Source of the DNA: Thermincola carboxydiphila
GTDB lineage: Bacteria > Bacillota > Thermincolia > Thermincolales > UBA2595
Length of the DNA stretch: 64,000 nt
Direction of reading: 5' to 3'
Assembly (NCBI GenBank): GCA_016841045.1
Contig: JAENZX010000005.1
Location: 1 to 64,000, forward strand
Notes under the pieces: model-generated
Seen by the model: the letters and a program-made list of their open reading frames with translations, nothing else
Databases searched by the model: none
What the model was told of the DNA's origin: nothing
Program-made: the position numbers and the translations under genes
Shown: piece after piece, positions 7,642 through 16,409 of the stretch
Layout: the number at the start of each line of letters is the position of its first letter
Position numbering within the stretch: position 1 is the stretch's first letter

Positions 7642-8412
7642 ATGCACCCTATACTTTTTCACATAGGCGGCCTGGAAGTCAGGGCCTGGGGTCTCATGGT
7701 TGCACTGGGAATACTGGCAGGATCCTTGGTAGCTGCCAGGTTGGCAAAGCGGGAAGGTCTGGATCAGGAATTGATTTATGACTACGTGATTTATGTAGTG
7801 ATAGTCGGCATTTTGGGAGCGCGGTTATGGGAAGTGATATTTTCTTTATCCAATTACTCTGCTGACCCTGCTTCAGCGCTTAAGTTCTGGGTAGGAGGTC
7901 TTTCTATCCAAGGGGCTGTGGCCAGTGGGCTTCTTTTTACGATATGGTTTATTAGAAAGCACAAAATTGATTTTTGGCGTTTTGCTGACTGTCTGGCACC
8001 AGGGCTTATCCTGGGTCAGGCCATTGGAAGAATTGGCTGTTTTTTAAACGGTGATGCTTACGGTATTCCAACCCAGAGCTGGATTGGAGTTATTTATAAA
8101 CCTGGCACGCCTGCTTTCGAAAATTACGGACCACTTCCTTTGGTACCTGCTGAGTTGTTTGAAGGAGCAGGGGACCTGATTATTTTCGGTATCCTGCTGT
8201 ACTTGTTCAGGCACAGGCCGTACAAGGGTTTTATAACTCTTATGTACTTTGTTTTGTATTCACTTCTAAGGTTCACTCTGGAATTCTGGAGGGGTGACAG
8301 CCTGCTGCTGGCAGATACGCTAAAAGCAGCCCAAGTCTCCAGCCTCGTTGTAGCAGCCGCTGCAGTAATTATAGCTGTGGTAAAGCTTAGGGCTTCGGGC
8401 AGCAAAGGCTAG
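7642..8412 (+). CDS. lgt: Prolipoprotein diacylglyceryl transferase
   Basis: 256 aa integral membrane enzyme that transfers diacylglycerol from phosphatidylglycerol to the lipobox Cys of prolipoproteins. The Lgt signature appears as AIGRIGCFLNGDAYG, preceded by GARLWEVIF and GGLSIQGAV, with seven predicted hydrophobic segments. I chose the ATG at 7642, which has GAGGTGA 5 nt upstream; the ATG at 7627 lies upstream of that ribosome-binding site. It serves lipoproteins such as the TAXI binding protein at 61.4 kb. Confidence 0.95.
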   Translation: MHPILFHIGGLEVRAWGLMVALGILAGSLVAARLAKREGLDQELIYDYVIYVVIVGILGARLWEVIFSLSNYSADPASALKFWVGGLSIQGAVASGLLFTIWFIRKHKIDFWRFADCLAPGLILGQAIGRIGCFLNGDAYGIPTQSWIGVIYKPGTPAFENYGPLPLVPAELFEGAGDLIIFGILLYLFRHRPYKGFITLMYFVLYSLLRFTLEFWRGDSLLLADTLKAAQVSSLVVAAAAVIIAVVKLRASGSKG

Positions 8413-8414
8413 TA

Positions 8415-8486
8415 AGTAGTGGGGAGTGGAGAGTGGGTATTACTGTAGTCTCCCCCCGGACACTACCCACTACCCACTCACCACTG
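8415..8486. repeat. Imperfect inverted repeat, GTGGGGAGTGG-type
   Basis: A G-rich arm (GTAGTGGGGAGTGGAGAGTG) and a C-rich arm (ACTACCCACTACCCACTCACC) can fold into an imperfect hairpin just after lgt. It looks like a small interspersed palindromic repeat or a degenerate terminator; only one copy is in the window. Confidence 0.5.
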
Positions 8487-8521
8487 ATTTAAAATTCCAG
8501 ATATAAGTAAGAAAAAGGCCC

Positions 8522-8550
8522 TTGATTTTAGTTTTGTATTCTGTTATAAT
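8522..8550 (+). promoter_or_regulatory. tRNA-Leu promoter
   Basis: TTGATT (8522-8527), a 17-bp spacer and TATAAT (8545-8550), 35 bp before the tRNA. Confidence 0.65.
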
Positions 8551-8585
8551 CAATATTGCTCGTGACAAAAATGAGCACTCCAAAT

Positions 8586-8668
8586 GCGGTCGTGGCGGAA
8601 CTGGCAGACGCGCACGTTTGAGGGGCGTGTGAGTAATCGTATGGGTTCAAGTCCCATCGACCGCACCA
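8586..8668 (+). tRNA. tRNA-Leu (anticodon GAG)
   Basis: 83 nt including an encoded CCA. Acceptor stem GCGGTCG/CGACCGC, anticodon stem CACGT/GCGTG with loop TTGAGGG (anticodon GAG), variable arm, T-arm ATGGG-TTCAAGT-CCCAT. It is complete, but its 3' half was supplied by the island: the displaced original 3' half is at 24447-24508 and differs at three positions in and next to the variable arm. Confidence 0.95.
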
Positions 8669-8675
8669 AATTTAA
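8614..8675 (+). repeat. attL: island end in the tRNA-Leu 3' half
   Basis: 62-bp direct repeat matching 24447-24508 with three mismatches, running from the anticodon arm through the CCA end to AAATTTAA. It sits next to the integrase gene, the classical layout of a tRNA-integrated element. Confidence 0.9.
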
Positions 8676-8683
8676 TTATTATC

Positions 8684-8728
8684 AACCTCTGCAGTTTTTG
8701 ATTTTCAAAAACACGCAGGGGTTTTTTA
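8684..8728 (+). terminator. Terminator after tRNA-Leu (island copy)
   Basis: AACCTCTGC...GCAGGGGTT imperfect hairpin with an inner TTTTTG/CAAAAA stem, followed by six Ts. It replaces the original tRNA terminator that now lies at 24513-24555. Confidence 0.7.
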
Positions 8729-8817
8729 TTTGGGTCGTGTGAACTGTGCGTGTACTAAAAAATCGTGTGAACTAAAAACGTGCGAACTTCTCCCAAACAA
8801 AAAAAGGGGGAATAGAG

Positions 8818-9810
8818 ATGGCAAGAACTAAAGGTCAACCCAAAAGAAGGGGTAAGATTGACTTTACACAGACAGAACAATTTAAAACTGTACCTTTGGA
8901 GAAGGGGGGAGATGATTTTGATTACTGTGTTCGAATCTTCCTTGATGAACTGGATTTGAAAAACCTATCCTATCATACCAAAAGATGGCATAGGGAGAAC
9001 CTAAACGGAGTTAAAAGGGCATTGGATAAACTGGAGTTATCTTCGAGACCTGTAGAAATTACAGACAAGACCCTAAAACAATGTATTCTCTATTGGAAAA
9101 GGGATTTAGCACAATCACCAACAACAATAAACCACAGAATAAGAAGTCTAAAACAACTCTATTTATTTTTAAATAAAGAAGGAATAGTGAACACCAACCC
9201 TGCAATACCTCTCGAAAAGTTAAAATCACAAAAGGTCATTATAAAACCTTTCGAAGAAGAACAATTACATAAGATTTTAGCACAACCTGATAAGTCAACG
9301 TTTGTTGGGTTTAGGGACTATACTATAATGTTGGTGCTCCTTGATACAGGCACGAGGTTAATTGAGTTACAGAACATTAAGATTCCTGACATTGACCTGA
9401 AGGGAAATAAGATACTTGTTTTTGGTAAAGGGGCGAAGGAGCGGGAAGTAGTTTTTCAGGGTACTACTAAACAATATTTGCGTAGGTACATCTCAGTTCG
9501 AGGTGACCTTGACCATGACTACTTGTGGGTATCAGATAGGAACGAACCTATGACAAGAAGGAATATTCAGCAACGATTAAAGATATATGGTAGAATGGCA
9601 GGTATAACTAACATAAGGGTTTCGCCACATACTTTTAGACACACGAGTGCTAAGTTATATATAAAAAGAGGTGGAGACATTCTTAGCCTTCAGAAGTTAT
9701 TGGGACATTCTTCGTTAGATATGGTTCGCCATTACGTGAATTTATGGGGTTCTGACCTTCAACAAATGCACAAGAAGTTCAGTCCTGTAGAGGGATTGCT
9801 TAATAATTAA
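8818..9810 (+). CDS. Tyrosine-type site-specific integrase
   Basis: 330 aa. The N-terminal SAM-like core-binding domain (about residues 35-130) is followed by the catalytic domain with Arg in TGTRLIEL, Lys in GKGAKER, HTFRH (H-x-x-R), LGHSS and the nucleophilic Tyr in RHYVN. All catalytic residues are present. GGGGGAATAGAG precedes the ATG. Placed 150 bp from attL, it is the obvious candidate for integration and excision at tRNA-Leu. A short hairpin follows the gene. Confidence 0.93.
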   Translation: MARTKGQPKRRGKIDFTQTEQFKTVPLEKGGDDFDYCVRIFLDELDLKNLSYHTKRWHRENLNGVKRALDKLELSSRPVEITDKTLKQCILYWKRDLAQSPTTINHRIRSLKQLYLFLNKEGIVNTNPAIPLEKLKSQKVIIKPFEEEQLHKILAQPDKSTFVGFRDYTIMLVLLDTGTRLIELQNIKIPDIDLKGNKILVFGKGAKEREVVFQGTTKQYLRRYISVRGDLDHDYLWVSDRNEPMTRRNIQQRLKIYGRMAGITNIRVSPHTFRHTSAKLYIKRGGDILSLQKLLGHSSLDMVRHYVNLWGSDLQQMHKKFSPVEGLLNN

Positions 9811-9832
9811 ATGGTAATGAGAAAGCATAAAA

Positions 9833-9852
9833 CCCCGACTAAAAGGTCGGGG
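9833..9852 (+). terminator. Hairpin after integrase
   Basis: CCCCGAC-TAAAAG-GTCGGGG stem-loop 20 bp after the integrase stop. It has no long T-run, so termination may be partial. Confidence 0.6.
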
Positions 9853-10134
9853 TAATTTCATAATATTACCAATGTAATTAATGTTGACAAGACATTTAAC
9901 CAATGTTAAACTAGTCATTTGCCAAGGGGGGCATTACATAGCAAAAGTACTGTAAGTACTTAAATTACGGTATAACGCACGTGAATAATAGATTGTTAAA
10001 ATCTATTTTTAAATATCCATAGTTTCGGCATCTTATGCTTTAAGGGGGTTGAATACTAAGTTGTTTAAAGTTTAGCATGTAGAGAAAATTCAGAACTAAT
10101 CGATATCACAATAATATCTAAGCGAGGAGAAGTA
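9853..10134 (+). promoter_or_regulatory. Regulatory spacer with promoter and dyads
   Basis: No gene seen. TTGACA (9884-9889), a 17-bp spacer and TAAACT (9907-9912) form a good promoter. It is followed by a doubled palindrome AGTACT-GTA-AGTACT (9945-9959) that could be a repressor site. The leader is long (about 215 nt) before the HTH gene at 10135. Confidence 0.5.
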
Positions 10135-10563
10135 ATGATGAACGAAAAAAATACTATGGAAATGGCAACTGAAACAAATGAAGAAATGTATCTTGAGAAT
10201 TTAATAAAAGAATACGGCAAACCTTTGATTCTCGATGAAAGTTTTTTTGCGGATGAACCTGTATATCAACCATGCCATGATTTATACGATTTGTTTAAAG
10301 ATTTTAAGACTTGTATGGGAGTTACTTTGGATTTCAATAAACTGACTCCTAAAGAACTTAAAATCTTGTGGTGGCATGAAGGTTATAACGATACTCAAAT
10401 AGCAAGGTTATTTGGGGTATCTACTAAAAAAGTTATTAACAAAAGAGAAGAATGGGAAATTGATATAAATAATTTGAAAAGAGAGTTGATAAAGGAAATA
10501 GGACTTAAATGGGCATTGAGGGTTCGAGAATTGGAGGATGAGATTAAACTCCTAACAGCCTAA
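10135..10563 (+). CDS. Small HTH protein of the island
   Basis: 142 aa, acidic. Residues 80-115 (LTPKELKILWWHEGYNDTQIARLFGVS) form a convincing helix-turn-helix of the sigma-70 region 4 / YlxM type, followed by a charged helical tail. The ribosome-binding site GAGGAG precedes two adjacent ATG codons (10135, 10138); either may be used. Probably a DNA-binding regulator or replication accessory of the island. The next gene follows within 75 bp on the same strand. Confidence 0.6.
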   Translation: MMNEKNTMEMATETNEEMYLENLIKEYGKPLILDESFFADEPVYQPCHDLYDLFKDFKTCMGVTLDFNKLTPKELKILWWHEGYNDTQIARLFGVSTKKVINKREEWEIDINNLKRELIKEIGLKWALRVRELEDEIKLLTA

Positions 10564-10634
10564 GAATTTAAAATGATAAATAAAATAACTTGATACCTAA
10601 TAACCTTAAAATAATTTTAATTAGGAGTGTAGCA

Positions 10635-11102
10635 ATGAGTAAAAAAATGTATTTGGCATGTAATGTAGAGAATCCTGAGAAAGCATATGTAGTTAGGGAA
10701 AATAACATTGAAAAGGCAACTAAAATGCTTTATAAAAAAGAACTGGATAATGAGGATGCTTTTTTTAAGTTGATAGATTATTATTTTGTTAAATTTCATA
10801 CGGACGAATCTGGTTATCTTTTTGATGGTATAGATGAAGATGAAGTCGACGAATTTTATCAAATATGGTGGTACGATGCGTGGAAGTTACTGGAGAAGAA
10901 CACTGAAATATTCTTCAAAGATTATCCAGAATGGGCAGAAATTTATTCAATAGGTTGTTCTAATTTTGAAACACCAAGGGAACATCTAGAGTATGCTGTA
11001 GACATGTGGGTATACATGTACCAAGAGGCATTTGGGCATGAATGGATTATTAAAGAAATACAGTCACCAATCTTACAAGAACCTAATGTAGTGAATTTAT
11101 AA
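10635..11102 (+). CDS. Unknown acidic island protein
   Basis: 155 aa, soluble, rich in Glu, Asp and aromatic residues (YQIWWYDAW, MWVYMYQEAFG). I chose the ATG at 10635 because TTAGGAG lies 8 nt upstream; a longer reading from 10590 lacks a ribosome-binding site. No recognised domain. Confidence 0.55.
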   Translation: MSKKMYLACNVENPEKAYVVRENNIEKATKMLYKKELDNEDAFFKLIDYYFVKFHTDESGYLFDGIDEDEVDEFYQIWWYDAWKLLEKNTEIFFKDYPEWAEIYSIGCSNFETPREHLEYAVDMWVYMYQEAFGHEWIIKEIQSPILQEPNVVNL

Positions 11103-11134
11103 AATTAATCTTGTTTCTTAACAGATTACATATC

Positions 11135-11159
11135 AGGGGTTACCAAAAAAGTAACCCCT
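11135..11159 (+). terminator. Hairpin ahead of helicase-like gene
   Basis: Perfect 9-bp stem AGGGGTTAC / GTAACCCCT with loop CAAAAAA, followed by a moderately T-rich stretch; closes the two-gene unit or attenuates transcription into the next one. Confidence 0.6.
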
Positions 11160-11192
11160 AATTACTTTTATAAGGAGGTGAAACACAGAACA

Positions 11193-11246
11193 ATGCTTCA
11201 ACCAAGGGAGCTGATTATTTCTAACCTTCTCGAATCTATGATTTGA
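11193..11246 (+). CDS. Possible 17-aa leader peptide
   Basis: ATG-initiated 17-codon frame (MLQPRELIISNLLESMI) behind an AAGGAGG that is rather far away (about 14 nt). It ends 13 bp before the TTG start of the helicase-like gene, so it could be a translated leader. Weak evidence. Confidence 0.25.
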   Translation: MLQPRELIISNLLESMI

Positions 11247-11259
11247 GGAGGAAATTATA

Positions 11260-13053
11260 TTGAGAAACTTTAACCCAATAGCAATAGCAAGTACTGAAAA
11301 GATGGCTCAAGATTATGAAATTAAAAACGATAAGAGGTTGAAACAACTCACCTATGTATCACATGTAATATGCCAATATAGTACACCAAGGGACTTATTT
11401 AATGTTTTAGACCCTGAATGTACGGCAGGTAAATCGGTTATTGTTTGTTACACTATTGCGGAACTTTACCTTAAAACTAGAGAAACCACTGGTACGGTAA
11501 TAGTTAAGAATTTTGATTTAGAAGTGAATCAAACAGTTAACAGAATAAATCAATTGACTGCTGAACGGACTGCAATAGGTATATCCGCAAGTAACTGGAA
11601 GGATGAGAGGAGCAACTTAGACCAGTACCATACGGTAGTAATTACTCACTCAAGGTATTGGCAGTTACTGAAAAACAAGGAACTAGATAAATTCTTAAAG
11701 TTCTATCGGGGTATCGAGAGAAGGAATTTCATTGTTGATGAGTACTGCGACTTGGCAAAGAAGAAATCCTTTGGAGTACAAAAACCAGAGAAATTATCTA
11801 AGCCAGTTCCCGAAGAATTTGAATATCTAGATGAGTTGTCAAAGTTGCTCGACAGAGAACCACGAAAAGATTTTGATTTATTGATTGAGCCCATAGTAAA
11901 AGAAGTCTCTCTGCATCGACACGAAGAAAAGAAAATGTTTTTTGCTAAGTTTCAGTTTAATAAAGTCCTGTTTAACAGGGTAAAAAGTTTGGTGAAGGCA
12001 AACTTCAAGGGTGCAAGTGGAGTAAGCAAGAACCAATTCCTTAATAGGTTAGAAGATATTAGTTTGCTACTGCGATATGGTGGAGTCATTAATAACAACA
12101 CGATATCCTTTTGCGACCCTAGTGTACGGTATATGGGTTTCTCAAATAACATCATCTTGGATGCGAACGGTGGATTTGACCACAAGTACGCATTAAATGA
12201 AAAACTGAAAGTCATACCTCAGGGAAACTTCAGGGACTTCTCTCAAGCGAAAATCTACATGTACAGGGTTAATAGTAGCAAAAATGGCATTAAAAAGGCT
12301 ATTAACTACTTTAAGGAATGTGGAAAGTTGATGGCAAAACATGTTGGCAATAACGACAAGGCATTGGTGGTTATTCATAAGGAGTTTATGGATGCTTCTG
12401 ATTTTGAACAACATATTTTACCTTTAACCAAGAATCATAGTATTTCAGTTGATTGGTACGGAAACCTTCAAGGTAAAAACGATTACGGCAATTTCAACAA
12501 AGTCTTTATCTTAGGCACACCTCGCAACAATAGTGTTGACTACGTATTGCAGTATCATTACCATACCCTCAAACCAATTAACAAACAAAGAACTCTTAGG
12601 ATGGTAGGTAATGGTGAAACTTATGCCTTCAAGAATAGAGACATGGACAAGTTGAGGATTACTCAGAGTGCAGGTGATATCTATCAAGCAATTTTAAGGA
12701 TAGACAGAAACAGAGAGAGTTTCACAGGTGAGATTTTCCTGATGTGCAAGGATTCTGATGTAGAGAAACTAATTTTGAAGCAGTTCAAAGGCAATATCAA
12801 GAAGATAACGAAATCTCTTGATATTAAGTACGACAAGGATGCCCCACCGAAACCTGAGGATTATCCAACTAAACTTATACAATTGGTAAGTCAACTGGTT
12901 TCAGGGGTTTACAAAAAGAAGTGGCTTAGGGAGCAAATAGGGTATTCTGACAGCAAAAAGTTCAATGAGAGAGTACTGAAACATGCCGATGTACTGTCCT
13001 ATTTTAAGGCGAGAGGCATTAAAACTGTATACCACGACATCATCATCCCTTAA
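11260..13053 (+). CDS. SF2 helicase-like ATPase of the island
   Basis: 597 aa. A Walker A-like element (ECTAGKSVIV, about residue 55), a DExx Walker B (RNFIVDEYCD), a second RecA-like half with VFILGTPRNN, and a motif VI-like stretch (GDIYQAILRIDRNRE) indicate a superfamily 2 helicase/translocase of a divergent type. The C-terminal 70 residues are basic. TTG start with GAGGAGG 9 nt upstream. As the only large enzyme beside the integrase, and lying just upstream of a dyad-rich noncoding region, it may act in replication of the excised element. A defence role cannot be excluded. No nuclease motif was seen. Confidence 0.6.
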   Translation: MRNFNPIAIASTEKMAQDYEIKNDKRLKQLTYVSHVICQYSTPRDLFNVLDPECTAGKSVIVCYTIAELYLKTRETTGTVIVKNFDLEVNQTVNRINQLTAERTAIGISASNWKDERSNLDQYHTVVITHSRYWQLLKNKELDKFLKFYRGIERRNFIVDEYCDLAKKKSFGVQKPEKLSKPVPEEFEYLDELSKLLDREPRKDFDLLIEPIVKEVSLHRHEEKKMFFAKFQFNKVLFNRVKSLVKANFKGASGVSKNQFLNRLEDISLLLRYGGVINNNTISFCDPSVRYMGFSNNIILDANGGFDHKYALNEKLKVIPQGNFRDFSQAKIYMYRVNSSKNGIKKAINYFKECGKLMAKHVGNNDKALVVIHKEFMDASDFEQHILPLTKNHSISVDWYGNLQGKNDYGNFNKVFILGTPRNNSVDYVLQYHYHTLKPINKQRTLRMVGNGETYAFKNRDMDKLRITQSAGDIYQAILRIDRNRESFTGEIFLMCKDSDVEKLILKQFKGNIKKITKSLDIKYDKDAPPKPEDYPTKLIQLVSQLVSGVYKKKWLREQIGYSDSKKFNERVLKHADVLSYFKARGIKTVYHDIIIP

Positions 13054-13562
13054 CCATCAAACACTATCTTGTACAAGCAAATATACTGTCGTATATTTAC
13101 TCTATTTTTGCTAACGCAAAAACTCTGAAATGTTTTTAAAATCCTGAATCCCTTGCGTACCAAGACTTGAGGATACAATGTCCCCTTCATCTTATAAAAG
13201 AATTACTATTATAGGGTTTGGGGGACTTTAAGCCTCAATCCTTTATATACCAAGAATTTCGAACACATGGATTTTTTCTGCGTTAGCGAAAAATGAACTT
13301 TAAGTTTTTGCGACAGCAGAAACTTGAAGTTATCACGGAGTGAAGATTGTGTCTCTGGATGAATAAATTTAGTAAATACTTTTAGATAAAGATGCAATTA
13401 TTTTTGGTAGTAATTACTAAAAGGGTAAATAGTTATCTTACGGAATTAGAATAAAGTGGTACGGTATGGAATTGTTCCGTAAAATCTTAATGATTGACCG
13501 TTGTTAATATCCTGTTCTCTACGATGATTTATCTTTAGGTTAAATTGGATGGAGTTATGTAA
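13054..13562. other. Noncoding dyad cluster, 509 bp
   Basis: No supported gene. Dyads in order: AAATATAC-TGTC-GTATATTT (13079-13098), TTTTTGC-TAAC-GCAAAAA (13105-13122), an inverted partner TTTTTCTGCGTTAGCGAAAAA (13271-13291), and AAGTTT...AAACTT (about 13302-13325). Two related direct segments, one near 13147 and one near 13237, share ATCC.TT...TACCAAGA. The density of AT-rich dyads and direct repeats beside a helicase gene is compatible with a replication origin or a recombination/regulatory region. Confidence 0.5.
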
Positions 13563-14126
13563 ATGAGTAATGACAAAATTAACTTGACAGGTTTGTTAGG
13601 AAATTTCTTAGGATTTATATTCTTGCTGTTTTCAATATTCTTCTTCCTGCAAGGATGCTATGAGGGTTATAAGGAAATTAAAGCAGACGAAGAATTTAAG
13701 AAAACTGCCGAGTATCAAATGATGATAAAGGAACAAGAAGCAAAAGAAAAAGCCGAAAAAGAGAGGATAGCACAGGATAAGGCTAAACGTGAAGCAGAAA
13801 AAGCACAAGCAGAGATGGCACAAGCACTATCAGGACAGGATAACACAGAATGGGCAAGAGGGAATATACATGCCATTGCACATCGTTATGCTGAAGGAGA
13901 AATTGCAAGGAGATTAAAACTACCGAAAACAGCAAGGTTTGTTTCAGAGGACGATATAGAGATATACAGAATAGACGAGAATACATATACATTGTGGGGA
14001 TGGATAGATACTGAAAACCCTCCTTATTTTGGGTACTATACAAGAACTCATCATTGGTATGTAAAAATGAGAATGGAGGAAGATGGCTGGAAATACTTAG
14101 AGGTTATCATAAGAAACGAGAATTAG
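13563..14126 (+). CDS. Membrane-anchored coiled-coil protein, unknown
   Basis: 187 aa. One transmembrane helix (about residues 10-30, LLGNFLGFIFLLFSIFFFLQG), a long Lys/Glu/Ala coiled coil (residues 40-90) and a C-terminal beta-rich domain of about 80 residues (YTLWGWIDTENPPYFGYYTRTHHWYVKMR). The TM helix is followed by Cys31, but this is not a typical lipobox. Start ATG at 13563; weak ribosome-binding site. Ended by a strong terminator. Family unknown. Confidence 0.6.
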   Translation: MSNDKINLTGLLGNFLGFIFLLFSIFFFLQGCYEGYKEIKADEEFKKTAEYQMMIKEQEAKEKAEKERIAQDKAKREAEKAQAEMAQALSGQDNTEWARGNIHAIAHRYAEGEIARRLKLPKTARFVSEDDIEIYRIDENTYTLWGWIDTENPPYFGYYTRTHHWYVKMRMEEDGWKYLEVIIRNEN

Positions 14127-14132
14127 TTAATA

Positions 14133-14157
14133 AAACCTGCTTCTGGCAGGTTTTTTG
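14133..14157 (+). terminator. Rho-independent terminator
   Basis: AAACCTGC-TTCTG-GCAGGTTT hairpin with a T-run. Confidence 0.85.
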
Positions 14158-14365
14158 TTATGAATAAAATTAGTATTTTACCAATTTTAATGAGAAGCCA
14201 AGTTCAACTGATTTAGATTGCCTTCTGCTTCTCTGTTCTGAAGATACTGGATGGTGAGGAATGATTTACCTACCTGAAATAGTGGTGTTAGGATGGATGT
14301 CTGATATCAATAATGGTATAATAATATATTACATAATTACAAAATCACTACAGGGGTAAATGCCA

Positions 14366-14656
14366 ATGTTAAATATATTGCTTCAGTTCTTTGCAAAAGT
14401 TACAAGCAAGACTTTTGGACAACCCATTGAGACTAAGGTGGGTGGGAAGAAAGTTAAAATCAGGGTAGATGCAGAACCTGATTCTAAGTCCATTCATATC
14501 CAATCAGGTCGTGGTCGCAGGTCGAGGATTAAAATTCAAATAAACCCGACACAACCCCTCGAACCGCAGATACCTAAGAACCTAAATCTTACAGAGAATC
14601 AAAAAAGAGAGTTGTTACATATACTGGAACAAGCTGTTAGGTTCTTGGACAGTTAG
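14366..14656 (+). CDS. Small basic protein, unknown
   Basis: 96 aa, basic. The N-terminus is amphipathic (LNILLQFFAKVTSK), followed by a Lys/Arg-rich middle (GGKKVKIRVD, SGRGRRSRIKIQI) and a helical C-terminus. Two ATGs (14360, 14366) lie after AGGGGT; spacing favours the second. Might bind nucleic acid, but no known domain is visible. Confidence 0.5.
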   Translation: MLNILLQFFAKVTSKTFGQPIETKVGGKKVKIRVDAEPDSKSIHIQSGRGRRSRIKIQINPTQPLEPQIPKNLNLTENQKRELLHILEQAVRFLDS

Positions 14657-14850
14657 GAGGATTTAAGAAATTAAATTCGAAATAATTGTGAGAAGATGTT
14701 ACCCATTGGGAAATGTATCAGGCTGTCTGAAAGTACTATTATTGAATAATAATATATTAGACAATGGTATTTTATGGACAGATAAAAAATAATGTACTTA
14801 TTTTAAACTTGTGATAAGCCATTACGCATACAATGGCACAGGAGGTCACT

Positions 14851-15420
14851 ATGAAAATTTTCTTGAATTTAACGAAACGAGATAATCTTCCAGATGTTAC
14901 AGATTTGACAACATATATTTGGGACAACAATAAGAGCATTTCCAGAGCAGGAGATTCGATTGACTTTAGAAAATGTACTTCATTAGCGTTAGCATGGGAT
15001 AAATGGATTGATGATACACGATGGAGTTGTCATCCGAAGTTTAAAGAATATATTTATTTTTGGTTTTTGCATACATCGCCTAACAACAGTACATTAATAA
15101 TAGAAATTGATGATGATGCTGTATTTGTAGATAAAAGAGCTTACTTTAGGGCAATTGAGTATATTGCAGAACAAACTAATGCAAAGATTAATTTAGGGAA
15201 CGAACTAGATAAGCAATTAGAAGATTACTTATATCACCATCAAACAGATAAAAAATTGAGGAGACAAATTCATAAACTATTAGAGGAACAAATACAAAAA
15301 AATAAAGTTGATTTTATTGAACGTAATGAATTTCATCAGCTGTTTAAGGAGTATTTAGAGACAACTTTTTCTGATGCTATTGACAGAAGTTTAGCCAATT
15401 TTTCTTGCAACACAGTATAA
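14851..15420 (+). CDS. Unknown island protein
   Basis: 189 aa, soluble, mixed alpha/beta. I chose the ATG at 14851 because AGGAGGT lies 5-6 nt upstream; an in-frame ATG at 14833 precedes that ribosome-binding site. The C-terminal half is strongly helical and charged. No recognised family. Confidence 0.6.
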   Translation: MKIFLNLTKRDNLPDVTDLTTYIWDNNKSISRAGDSIDFRKCTSLALAWDKWIDDTRWSCHPKFKEYIYFWFLHTSPNNSTLIIEIDDDAVFVDKRAYFRAIEYIAEQTNAKINLGNELDKQLEDYLYHHQTDKKLRRQIHKLLEEQIQKNKVDFIERNEFHQLFKEYLETTFSDAIDRSLANFSCNTV

Positions 15421-15727
15421 CAACTATATAATGGGGTTAAGTTAAACGAGTTTTTAATTGTTGTTTACGAATAAATTAAATTTTAGAGTCCAAAATTCAA
15501 TTTACAACAGGTGCTATATACCATGACTATAATTTTTTATATTTGTTGAAGTATGAAATAATTACATTTCTATTTGTATAAGTCATTAGGGTTAACCATT
15601 GCGGTTAACTCTTTTTTTATGCGTTAATAAAACTAGTATTTAGTTTACTGATGAAATACCAGAAGAAGGAAATGTAGTGCATTCTGTTGAAAACTTGGAA
15701 TAACAAAGTTATATAGGAGATAGGCAG
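15421..15727 (+). other. Intergenic with terminator
   Basis: 307 bp, AT-rich, no gene. A GGGTTAACC-ATTGC-GGTTAACTC hairpin with seven Ts at 15589-15618 is a clear intrinsic terminator. It lies about 170 bp after the preceding stop. Confidence 0.65.
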
Positions 15728-16339
15728 ATGAAAAATAAGTTGGGAATCGAAAACCGCACAGATTTATTTGATTGGGAAATAGGTTATTTCATTGATGAAG
15801 TAAGACATCATAATATTTCGGTGGACTATAAAAAAATTGATGACTTAGAGTTCTATCACTCAATTGAATGGCTTATACCTCCTGCTATCGTATTTTTCAT
15901 TTCCAAACCTTTTATTGAATCATTTCTCCAAGAAGCAGGAAAGGATGCATATATAGGCTTAAAATCATCAATCAAAAAACTGCTTAACAAAAGCAAATCG
16001 GAGGAATTTAAGTATTTTAATTCGTCAGGTAAAAGCATAAATGCTAGTCATATTGGTCTTTTAGTTGAACTTGAAGAGATTAGGGTTACATTAAAGATTA
16101 ATTTTCCTCCCGATTTAACGGATGAAGATGCGATTGATAAGTTATTTGAATGTTTAAGTCCTGTCAATCGTAGTGTTTTGGTCAACATGGTTCGGGATTT
16201 TGTACTTCAATGTGAGTTTCCTAAAAAATTTCCTGCAAAAGAAGCATACCTCGAATATAACAACGAATCAGGCGAATGGGAATGTTTTGACATAATTCAG
16301 AAGGTAAAGGAAATGAGGTTAAGTCAGAAAGATAAATAG
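15728..16339 (+). CDS. Unknown protein with one hydrophobic segment
   Basis: 203 aa. A single hydrophobic stretch at about residues 50-72 (LIPPAIVFFISKPFIESFL) separates a short acidic N-terminus from a larger charged domain. GGAG lies about 10 nt before the ATG. No family recognised. It is followed within 70 bp by another single-TM protein, so the two may work together at the membrane. Confidence 0.55.
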   Translation: MKNKLGIENRTDLFDWEIGYFIDEVRHHNISVDYKKIDDLEFYHSIEWLIPPAIVFFISKPFIESFLQEAGKDAYIGLKSSIKKLLNKSKSEEFKYFNSSGKSINASHIGLLVELEEIRVTLKINFPPDLTDEDAIDKLFECLSPVNRSVLVNMVRDFVLQCEFPKKFPAKEAYLEYNNESGEWECFDIIQKVKEMRLSQKDK

Positions 16340-16409
16340 AACTACACATTATAGTTAAATAAAGCCTTGGTAAATCCAAGGTTTTTGACTTGAGAGGTGG
16401 GTAATTCTT

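Noticed and set aside
13209-13397. 62-codon minus-strand frame in the dyad cluster
   Set aside because: No ribosome-binding site, composition follows the palindromes, no protein-like pattern.
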